DNA of 64,000 nt, taken from the NCBI GenBank assembly GCA_964036195.1, contig OZ038460.1:17859504-17923503 (forward strand), written 5' to 3'. Positions 1 through 11,700 of the stretch are shown here, one piece after another. Position numbers and translations under genes: made by a program. The stretch is from Sphaerolaimus hirsutus (Eukaryota; Nematoda; Chromadorea; Monhysterida; Sphaerolaimidae). Within the stretch, counting starts at the first letter, position 1; every line of letters starts with the position of its first letter. Below the pieces are notes generated by a model, which saw nothing but the letters and a program-made list of their open reading frames with translations, did no database searches and was not told the DNA's origin.

Positions 1-1842
1 CATGGGTTTTAGATTGGACTGGTTAATTTTGAGGTTCGTATTGCCGTAAATATTTACTGGAATAACCCCTCCCCGTCTTGAATGATTCCGCCTGTTAGAC
101 GATTGGGGAAAATTCGAATAATCCCCTTCATTAGGTTAATGATAAATTTTGTTGTGTAAAATTCAAATAAAAATGATCTTATGTTGTTAATCATCATTTC
201 ATCTTCATTTCATCAAATGAGTTCATAAAGTATGCTTGAAAATGTTGATGAAAAAATAATTGCCCCTTGAATAATGCCCCCCTCGAATAGCCCCCCCCCC
301 CCACAAAAAAAAAGTCTGAAGAAAAAATCATCTAAATTATTAAAATTGTAAAGGTTTAGAACCCCCGGTTTCGTTTCAAGTTTTTTCGCGTGTGAGAATT
401 GCGAAATTCAGTAAATCTTCATTAAATGCGAGTATGGCTATAATTAATATGATGTCACTGGATTGGATATGTTTCCATCTCAAAATATAAAAAAATACAC
501 CGATGGGTTTGTGGCGGACGCAAGAAGGTATTACCTGATTTTTATGTACTAAAAATATATATGTTAGAAACTATAAATATATCAAAATGATAAACATACA
601 ACTTCTCTTATCTACCATTTTTAGTATCACAGCAAATCGAAGCAAACATTAAAGCTGAGGTCAATTAGCATTTCAATATCAGAATGTAATAAAATATATA
701 TAGGTAAACTCGGCAGACATGAAACGAATCAGGTATTCGGCCCTTGGTTACCAATGACGTATCTTTTTTATTCGAACTTGAATGGACGGATTCCATTCGG
801 TTCACGATACTTTTGATTGAATCCAACTTTTTATGCGAGAACGAGATGAGTTTGATAGACAAATCGTTATAGAAAGTCAGATTGTAAGGTCTTAGGTCGG
901 ATCTTATCGTCGCAGTCTCGACGAATTCCTTCAAAAAAGAACGTATGAACTTCCCAGTGCGTCCAAGTTACCTTTGCGTTGAATATGAATGAGGTAAAAG
1001 ACGCTAGATTTCTGCTCTCGTCAACGAAAATGACAGCGGTATCCAATTAAATCAACATGTGTGTCAACTCGTGTGTGCGCCGCCATTAGCGACCAATTGC
1101 GTTCGCTTAATCGCATTCCGCAGCCATTTTTGATGACGCAGACGGAAATCCTGCATCTTTCATACTGGGTAACATTCTCTCAAACGGTAACTTGGACGAG
1201 TGCCAACTACGAATATACGCAGTTGTACGAAAATCCCGTAGAGCATTGACTTCCATAATGTCCGTCGAGTTTATGCACACTACCCTATTTGCTATCTAGG
1301 TACCTATGCTATACTGTAAAACTGAAATTGATGTAACAACAACGCATATTTACCTTTCAATTATATTCACCTGTTTGAATACATACGTCTCCTTCACAGA
1401 ATGTGCACTTTTCATTCCAATTCTACACATTTAGGCATGTTCATGCTATTATTGTATACAAAGCAATGTTTGTTTGTGTTATATCATCAAAATTGGCATT
1501 TTTCCAATGAATGGCTGCTTCAATTGAATCCCCGCGCACATCCTAATTAACAAATGGTACACTGCGACTCCATTAAAGCATTTACGGTAAAAATAAAAAA
1601 TAAAAATAAAATAGGTGTACGGGTGGTCCTGAATTTAGCCGATTATTTTCGTCTACATAGAATATATCAGAAAATAAAAACTACATTTATTTTTAAAGTA
1701 AAATAGAATGCAGATAAAATATTTAGGAAATTTGCTCGAAATCGTGTAAAACTCAGGCCCACCATTTCAGCTGGCAATTTGCCAATACAAAATTCAGATA
1801 TGCAATGATTCCCACGCAAATGTGCCGCACTAGTATCTAAAC
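1..1842. other. no gene recognised
   Basis: AT-rich sequence with short G/C runs (291-302). A minus frame at 665-934 is open for 89 codons and contains FVETATIRSDLRPYNLTFYN and HKKLDSIKSIVNRMESVHSS. It ends in a repeat tip, TAAACTCGGCAGACATGAAA, that recurs near 39070 and 39950, so it is probably transposon-internal. I recognise no family. Confidence 0.3.
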
Positions 1843-2440
1843 TACCGTATTTCCTCGAAATACCCCCCGGGGGTTTATTGTTTCAGAGTGAGAATTTTGA
1901 GAGAAAAACGTGAAAAATGCAACAATAACCACCATTTTTAAGTTTTTACAGCCTTATATAAGGATGTAGATGGTATAAACAATGTTCTAACGTAACAGAG
2001 TGAGTGTTTTGAACGTCTGTTATGCATTTCCCGGACCACAAATCCATGGTGCCTATTTTGAGGGGGGTATTTCGAGGGGGGGGGGGGTATTTCGAGGAAA
2101 TACGGTACTTGAGTTTCGGTATCCTTTGTATGTGTGTCACGATTAACGCTTACTATGTAATAGCGCCAAACACACTACCGTATTTCCTCCAAATACCCCC
2201 CCTTGGAAATACCCCCCCCCCCCTCAAAATGGGCACTATGAATTTGTGGTCCGGAAAATGCATAACAGATGTTCAAAACACTTACTGTGTTACGTTAGAA
2301 CATCGTTTATACCATCTACATCCTTATATAAGGCTGTAAAAACTTATAAATGGTGGGGGGGTTTTTCCACGTTTTTCTCTCAAAATTTTCACTCTGAAAA
2401 AATATTTTCACCCCGAGGGGTTATTCGAGGAAATACGGTA
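1843..2440. repeat. two TACCGTATTTCCTC G-run palindromic elements
   Basis: Copies at 1843-2107 and 2176-2440 run from TACCGTATTTCCTCGAAATA to the reverse complement, with runs of C or G next to each end. Both carry the same inner segment (CTGTTATGCATTTTCC-like). Confidence 0.8.
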
Positions 2441-2568
2441 GTTGACACAGTCGTGTATCGATCAACTGAAAAAGCATTGTAAACATCTCTCATTCACCTC
2501 AAAACTTGTATAAAACGTGGTTCAGTTGACCTCTTCTCGACTGTCAGTTAAATGTGCAGCTACAGGTT

Positions 2569-2773
2569 TCAACTCTCCCGCGTGGGCGTCTTATCATCGT
2601 TGCACTTTGAAGTCGCCGCCGCGCCGCCCAGACCAATGTCGTCAGTGTTCTGATTGCGGTCGCCGCTGGCCGCTGCCACTGCGGCGTGCAGTTCGCACAG
2701 GCAGGCGGCCACGCGCAAGTGCAGCCGCGACAGATTGGAGGCCGCTCGTTGGAGTGATGGGTGCCGCGGAGAA
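2569..2773 (-). CDS. homer: Homer terminal exon 14
   Basis: It has 67 codons and a stop, in the order SPRHPSLQRAASNLSRLHLR, VAACLCELHAAVAAASGD, then a polar acidic tail ending KTPTRES. The LHLRVAACLCELHAAV stretch has heptad character like exon 13 VHSVLCELESHL and would close the coiled coil. The acceptor is a C run plus CAG, and the incoming phase matches exon 13. GC content and codon pattern are typical of coding sequence here. Confidence 0.65.
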
Positions 2774-5700
2774 CTGGGGGGGGGTTGTGTTTGACAGGGG
2801 GGTATAGATACCCGACCCGATTTTTTGGACCCGAAACCAACATAACATTTTTTACAGATTTTTTTGCCAAAGTATGACATTTACAGGGTGCACGGTGAGC
2901 TGTCTCAATTACTAACCCACTGCTACTACTTGCACAGCGGGTTTACTTGCACAGAGAGCCACATGTTTCCCTCACCGACCTTCTACCCATCGCTTCGCAA
3001 ACTCCACACGCGCAGTTGGCGGCTACCAAAGGCCACTGGCAGGTGCGCTTAGATGCGCCATGTATCTGGTGCCCCAATGAGCGCGCTGAGCTGCTGGGGG
3101 CAATTCCGCACCCTGTAAAATGCCCTGTAAATGTGAAATTTGATGGAAAGTGTCAAAAGTCATGTAAAATGTCCTGGAAAATGGCAAACTAGGTAGTTTG
3201 CAATTTCCCAGAGCATTTTACATTACTTTAGACACTTTGCATGACATTTTACATTTCACAGGACATTTTACAGGGTCCAGGATTGGCACCTGGTTGGGGT
3301 GGCGCCCACGTGGTGATCGGGGGTGTCTGCCGTGTGCTGGGGGCTGTGCAGGGGGGTGCCTACGGGCAGCACCAGGTGTGATTCTAGCTCGCATAGGACG
3401 CTGTGCACCTGAGGGGGGGGGGGGGGTTAATTGGGATGATTGTCTGTTTTTGGAATTTTGTGATGCAATGAATGCGAAAAATTGAATGTAAATTTAGATG
3501 GTCTCCAAAATATCCACCATCCGTTTGCCACGTTATGTCACACTTTTGGTTGTCACTTGACTAAGATGTTTTTTGTAACTATTCTGACTCTCGGTACATT
3601 TAGTAAACCTGGCAAGGGGCCACTTCCACATTAAAGTGACAACAAAGCAGACATTTAAGTGCCATATGAAATGACAAGTAAAACTTCATCACTTCTCAGT
3701 TTCAATCTTCTCAGTATCACCTCTTACCACCTGGCAAACTGCAATTAGCCCCAGAGGCCAGAAATAACCCTCCAACAAACTTCATGCATATCAACTTTTT
3801 GTTCTTGTCTGTTTCCAGCCTGGGTGATCAGTTCCCTGAGTCTACTCAGCAACTCTTCCAAACTGTTCGCACTTTCTGACATGTTTCTGGTGCTGGCGTC
3901 CTGGTGCTGGTACCTGGCTGAATTTGGTGCGGTGTTACCGTGGTCTGCGTTGGTGTGGTAAAAGGTAACCTATGTGTAATACGATAAATCTTCAATTTTG
4001 CATTAAACAGTACGATTTAAACTGAAATTTGCAGAAACAGTAAATAAAGTTAAGTACCGTAAAAGAAATAATAAGTAATAAAGTAAAGAAACAGTTGGTA
4101 AATCGTATATTTGCGCCCTGCGGTAAACAGTAAGGCACGAATGGAAATTTCTGGTATAAATACAGTATGGCATCAGTAAATCTAAGATTTGCGGTAAACA
4201 GAAACAGTATGTAAAATGTATTCTAGCAAACAGTGCGGTATTGTGAATCTTAGAATTTGCGGTAAACCGTACGCTAAAACTTAAAATTTCCGGTAAACAG
4301 CATTACAAATCTGAAAATGCCAAATGGTAGCGATCAGTCCGCCTACATGCAGATAAATATATGCGCAGCTCTGTCTGTGACATTTAAGTCTGTTTCAAGG
4401 GCAAGTTAATCAGGGGGCAGTTCCAAGCCCTGTAAAGTGTAAAGTAGAGTGTCAAATGTAAAGTCAAATGCAAAGTAAAGTGTCAATCAAAAAAAAGGAT
4501 TTTATTACTGAACTTTGCATGACAATTGACACTTTACTTTACATTTGACTTTACATTTGACACTTTACTTTGCATTTGACTTTACGTTTGACACTTTACT
4601 TTACACTTTACAGGGCTTGGGATTGGCACCAGGGGTATTTTCTGAACACACTACTGGCGTTGTTTGATAATGGATATTGCTGGCTCTATTCCAAATAAAG
4701 TTCCAACAATACATCACATTTTTAATCAACCACACTTCACCACCAAATAAACCTACTCACCTCTGCCCCCACCAATAAGCAGCCCAGCGCCGACTCCGCC
4801 CACCAGGTGCACAGGGGCGCCGCCAGCGGCCGCGTGTCTCGGGCTGGCGCTGGCGCTTCTGCCCTGCAGCTGTGCGTGGTTCTGGTCCAGTCTGGGGGCA
4901 CTCCCAGACCCTGTAAAAGACCCTGTAAAGTGTAAAAGACCCTGTAAAATATCATGTGTCATGTAAAAGACAATGTTAACTGTCAAATGTCATGTAAAAT
5001 ACCCTGTATCCAAATCTTATTTTATAGTATTCTTATCTAATGTTTTGAATCCAATCTTATGTCAAAAAGTAAGATTTGGATACAAAAACATAACATTGGG
5101 ATACGATAAAATAAGATTTGGATACACATAACACTTCACTGGGCTTTTTACATGACACATGACATTTGACAAAGTATTTTACATGACAAATGACATTTTA
5201 CTTGGTCTTTTACACTTTACAGGATCTTTTACAGGGTCTGGGAGTGGCACCTGATGTAGCCCATGCGCGCCAGCGTGGCTAAGTGCTCATTGGCCAATTG
5301 CAAACGGTGCAGCTCCTTTTCCCATTGTTTTGCATTGGCGGAACTATTGGGGGATTTTTGTTTTTTATTATTTGTTTTTGTTCAGGTGCTAGTTCCACAA
5401 CTAGAGAAGTGTTGAGAAAAGTTGTAGGTAGGTGTGGTTGTAAGTGGTGATCTAAGTGACAGTCACTTGACACTTCCCTTGAGTCTTACCACTTTTGTGA
5501 CACTTGTCCAGTTGCGGAATTGGCAAAAAGTACTTTGGACCTGAGAAGTATACCTTTGCTTGAGTGCGCTCTTCAGCCGAGCATTTTCCATTAACACTTG
5601 GTATTGTTCCGCCGGTGATAAACTGCAGCTGCTTTCAGCAACTGGTGGGGGTGGCTGCAATGTTTTATTCCAGCTTTTTCAGTTTCTCAAAAAGCTACAT

Positions 5701-8700
5701 CCTTTAGTTGACAATCGGCGAGTGGTCAACTAAAAAATCTATCGTCAACACACATTGGTTGACGGAAACACAAAATTACTTAGTTATTTACGACATATTT
5801 AGTTGATGGAGATCAATTATTCACGATAAACATTACCTAAGTAGGTATCAAGTATCAACTGTTAACCGAACTGCTTTCAAAATAGATTTTTCAGTTGACT
5901 GCTAAGTAACAGTCAACTATGTAGTATGTGTAGCCACATAATTATATTCATAGACAAAACATAATGCACAATTAAATAATTATCTACTCACCATAACATC
6001 GGCCCACATAGGATTATTGTCAATTGCGTCCGAAAATCGGGAATCGCTTTCATCTATGTTGTGGTTACATTCGCGTTTTACAAGAGACTCTGATATTTTG
6101 CCTGTTAGGACGTGTGTTTTGTGGATACTATTTTGCACTACACACACTACCTACTTTTGCACTGAAATTTCTGAAGAAAATTGGAAAATTTATAAATCAG
6201 CTAAGAACCCATGTCAGTTCATCGGAATGAAGTCTGTCAACTACTGTTGATGGAGATTAGAAATGAAAAAGACTCATGATTTAAACTCCAATGCATTCCA
6301 AACTAATGTAGGAGTTTTCAAACTTTTTTAAAGAAATTTGTAGAAAACTATTGTGTGGGGACTTTAGGTTACAAAAAATTGGTCACTGGAGAAGTGATGT
6401 AAAGGTGCCTAGCATTGGTGCCTAGTCCCTGAACAATGGCAAACGCTTCTAAAAAATTTAAGTTGCAGCACTTTTTACATCACTAGTTTTTAAACTGAAA
6501 AGTTTTAATAATGTTTACCTGATTGTTTATTGATTCCGGACAAAATCTGCTCCTTGATCTGGTCAAATCGACTCAGAAACTGTGTGAAAAATTTGCTATT
6601 TAGAATAACTTTGACGTTTTCCAACATTTTCCAAGCATAAATGGAATTAGGGGTGGCATTTTAGAGGGGGTCCAGCAAACCTCCAATATGGCATCAAATT
6701 TGGCCGACGTACAACAGAATAGGGGATAAACGTTTGGCGGACCCCCCCCCCCCCAAAAAAAAAGCCACCCCCCAATTCCATCTACCGCATATCCTCGAAA
6801 AAGACCCCAGCTGAGATTTTTTCAGCAGAGTTTTTGAGGGGGGGGGGGGGGGGTTATTTTTTCCTCCGAATTACATTATGTATCTGTTGTTGCTGATATA
6901 GGCTAATATTCCGTTGTATTTTTCGTTTCACACACTGCACTGCATTTGCAGCACAGGCGAAGCTTTATTTGGTCTGTCTAACGTCATTGAATGTTTTTTT
7001 AGATTGAGCTAATATACCTATATTCCACCTATTACAAAGTGGGGAGTTATTCAAGTGTGGGTGTTATTCAAGGGGGGTTATTTTTTCTCACTCGGCCAAC
7101 AGGGGGAGTTATTCAGGGGGTCTTTTTCAGGGGCTTATTCGAGGATATACGGTATGTTTCCAGGTTACTCACTTTATGCACATCGGCATCATTCAGGAAT
7201 CCCAAACCGTAAACGCACGGTTTGCTGTGGTGCGGTCTCGGTACCGGTGCATTTTTACCATCACTAGTAGCCTCCCCACTCGCGTTAGCAGTCTGGTGTT
7301 GACTAGCATTTGAAAGCTTCGCTCCGCCCGGGTCGCAGAGATGTACAAATCGACCCGTGGCCCGTTTTACTATAGTTGACCGGCCCACGGAAAGATTGAG
7401 AATTGGCTGCGGGTGGGATAAGCAATTTGATTGAATTTGTTGATTTACTTATTAAATTCGACCGCAGCGGTTCCTCATGTTAAAGTACGACTCATTTTTC
7501 GGACAAGTAAATTGTTGACAACTGTGTCAAGTGACAACGAAATTTGTAGCCGAAAATGAGTTTACCGTATTTCCTCGAAATACCCCCCGGGGGGTGATTG
7601 TTTCATAGTGGTCCCGAGAGGGGGGGGTTAAACGAGGGGGGGGGGTATTTCGAGGGGGGGGTTATTATTTCACAAGAAAATTTTTGAAAACCAAGTACGA
7701 AATAGTCGTCTGAAACGTACGCAGACGTCGAAAAATGCAACAAAAACCGCCATTTATAAGGTTCTGTAGACTAATATTAGTATGTAGATGGTATGTACAC
7801 TGTTCTAACGTGACACTGACATTGTTTTAACGTGTGTTCTGCAGTACACAGAACGCAAACTGCAGTATTTGTCATGTACGTTCCCTTTACACTCAATTTG
7901 GGGGGGGGGTATTTCGGGGGGGGGGTATTTCGAGGAAATACGGTACATGTCACTTATAATACTGCGAATGAGTCAGTGAGTGGCGCCATGGCGCCGTAAA
8001 AATAGCACCAAAACTGTTAGTCTCCTGGTAGTGTAATTAATGACGCCAATTATCTTTGGCGCCCTTGGTGCCCCGCGCCATTTTTTGGCGCTTTTTCATC
8101 ACTACTATCGGAATTGGCTTCAAAAAACCACCCAAATAAATTTCACGATTCAAACAAAATTAAAAATCACCCACCTTCCCGCCATCGACGCAGATCAGCC
8201 GGTACAAATGTCTCCTTCTATCGTAAAACATGTGCACCGGGGCCGGTTTACTCGTAGCCGGAATCCACGGACGGATATTTTGATTATTTTCCTGATTACT
8301 CTGTTGTTCCGGTTGGGTTTGTTGAATGATTTCATTCTGATTGTGGTTGTTGTTTTGGTGGGCAGCTGGGGGCACTTCCAGACCCTGGAAAATACCCTGG
8401 AAAATGTCAAATGTCATGCAAAGTGGCAAAAGTCATGTAAAATGCCCTGTAAAATGGAAAATGTAAATTCGCCTTTTTACAGAGCATTTAACATGACTTA
8501 GACACTTGGACTTGGCATGACATTTTAGAGAGCAATTTACAGGGTCTGAGAGTGGCACCTGAAGAAGTTTGAGCTTTGCTGGCGCATGGATTCAGCGTGT
8601 AAATGCGGCAGATTACGCTGAACAGCGGCTGTTCTCTGGGTGGAGTGGGGGGTTATTTGAGTACTGTTAGCGATTGATTGAAAAACATATTTTTATTATA

Positions 8701-11700
8701 GGACTTTTCATTACTCGTTTATTTTCAAGTGTTACCATCATGTGTCTTTCCCTACACTAAACACTTTACCAACAAACAAAGTTGTCACTTTAATTCGCAC
8801 TTAATCACCTCGGCCGTTTGCACATGAGCAAAGTGGCGGCCAAGAACTTCTGCAGCTCCAAGGGACTCATGCCCGGCCTCAACGAGGACAAGTCGAAGTT
8901 ATCTTCCCCGCTGGAAGTCGACTCGAAAACGGCCGGTCGAAATCCCTGCTGCGCTGCAAACACATCGGTGTATTTCGGCGGCAAGGCGCCACCAACGCCA
9001 ACGCCAACGCCCGGCGCCATGGCGTCGGAATGGCGCCAGGCGCCAGCGCCATTCGGCGCCAAAGTCGCGTTGGTGCCCACGTGGCTCCAATTGGAAGCGA
9101 CCGAAGAATTGTCGTTGCAATGGTTCGATTTCCCGCCCACTATTCTGGACCGGACGCAGTAGGCGCCTGTGAGCACTTCCAGACCCTGAAAAGACCCTGT
9201 AGGCTGTAAAGTGTCAAAGACCCTGTAAAATGTCATGTGTCATGTAAAATACCCTGTAAAAAGTCATGTGTCATGTAAAAGACCCTGTAAAATGTCATGT
9301 GTAACCAAATCTTTTTTTATCGTATCCAAATCTTATGTTTTTGTATCGAAATCTTATTTTTTGACATATGATTTGGATACAAAAAGATAAGATTTGGATA
9401 CGATAAAATAAGATTTGGATACACATGACACTTTACAGGGCATTTTACATGACATTTAACACTTAACAGCGCTTTTTACATGACATTTGACATTTTACAG
9501 GGTCGTTTACCGACACATGACATTTTATAGGGTCTTTCACAAAACACACATGATATTTTACAGGATCTTTGACACTTTACAGGGTTTTTTACAGTGTCTG
9601 GGAGTGGCACCGGGGCCGGGGCTATTTGCACTCGAATGTGAATGGTTGCTGTGAAGATCTGTTGATGCGGGCCGGTGGCAAGTGACTTTTACTGGGCTGG
9701 GCGCCACTGCTACTACGCGCGGTCTGCGGGTGGTCACTTTTTTAAATACCTGTTTTTATTATTGAGATTACGGTAGATGGTTTTTTTGGTGATGTGGTTT
9801 GAAGCGCCGTGGTTGGTGATGCTTAATCAGTGAAAGACTTTGGAAGGTCAGAAATTCAAGAAGTACTTTCAAGTTTTTTTTTAAATTTTCATTTTACAGA
9901 TACCGCTTTATTTTAATAAATTTCCTAAATTTAATTTAATTTAGGCGCCAACTTCTTATCTTGGCGCTTTCAAACCACTTTTGGTAATAATAAATGCAAA
10001 TTTGGCAAGGCGCCAACCTTCTCTGCGGTGTATCCGGCTCCCTGGAGTCCATTTTAGGTGATAAAGCGATTTCTCAGAAAATTGTGCTGTGTTGGCGCGG
10101 TGAAATGGAATGTTTGAAGCAAAATAAATATCAAATGACCCTGCTGCAGCCTGCAGAGACGATAAATAAAATATACGTAGGTATGTACAGTAATTTGTTT
10201 GTGGGAACCCTTTCGAATATAGTATGCATATAGTAATTGGAATGAACACTGGCTTTCGAAAAAATGTGACCGTATTTTGATAAAAAATGCACGTGAAAAA
10301 TTATGCACCAAATTGAAACGTAATAAGGGCAATCAAATGTGAAAAGAAAAAATAACATTTTTGGATTTTGATCAGATGAGATATGGTAGAGTGTGCGGTG
10401 AGTTGACTATGTGAATTGTAAAATAGTGTTTCAGTGTGCGTTCACTCATATTTCTTTGTTTCGCGAAGTCTGCTGTATAAACGTCATTTCATTTTTTGTC
10501 CTAAATAATCATGTATCGACTTAACTATGCACGGTTCAAAAACAAATAAGACAATTGCTTTGTGTTCTATTTTTTATGTGTATTTATACTCCGTGGACCG
10601 CATGCTTTGCTTTTTTCTGAACGAAACACTCCATCATGACGTCATCGTCGATAAAAAATTTAGAAAAAAAACATCTGTCGCCTACACGCGACTGCGTTTC
10701 TTTTAATTTTTATTTTATTTTTATGAATGTGTGTGCACACTGCACAAGTATCCTGCTCGCGCATTATCGACCAAGACAAGTAATCATGGGTGTATTTATA
10801 CCACAGTTGTTAAAATGTACGTACATTTACTCGAAAAATATGCGTACGCGAGTACGCGGTAAATACATTTACATATACTTTTCAAAAAAGTAATGTACTC
10901 ACTTTTACGCGTTCATTTTAAAAGTACTCGCGTACAGAGAAAATGTATTTTTTGTTGCTAAATCACTATTTTCTGTTGCTAAAATACGAAAATTTTGAAG
11001 AAATCATACAATATTTCTAAAATAGACTAAAAAATCACTAAAGAATGACATCCATTATGTCTTCAAGTGTAAAACTAACTCTCACATGTAAAAAAGTAGT
11101 AGCTTTTACGTTTTCCGGGGAAAAATACTCGCTTTTACATTTTCCCGGGGAAAAAGTATTTTACTTGCATTTACGCAGTAAATAAAAAGTATTCTACATT
11201 TTCAATACTTTTTGGTGAATAAAAAATAAATACTTACATTTATATATACTTTTAAAAAAGGTTCAGTAATTCTAACAACTCTGCCGCAAAGCCAAAGTCA
11301 TTGTGCCTACACACACTACTTTTCACAATGACTTCGTGTGAAAACTGGAATTTTTTCAAATGCAAATAAATGAACACGGTTGAATGTTTTTATAAAATTT
11401 TAATTGGAATTAAAATTAAAGAATGTTAAAATTGAAATTTTTACAACTGAAACACATATAGCACACAAAAAGAGTAGGCTGGATGTCACAATGTCGCCAT
11501 TTCAGTTTTCACAGAAGTCACGGTGAAAACTAGTGTGTGTAGACCCATTTTAACAGTAAAATTGCCAAATAACACAATTTCAATCAAACGAAGTACGCAA
11601 GTACGCGGTAAATACATTTACATATACTTTTTGAAAAAGTAATCTACTCACTTTTACGCGTGCATTTTAAAAGTACATGCGTACATAGAAAATGTATTTT

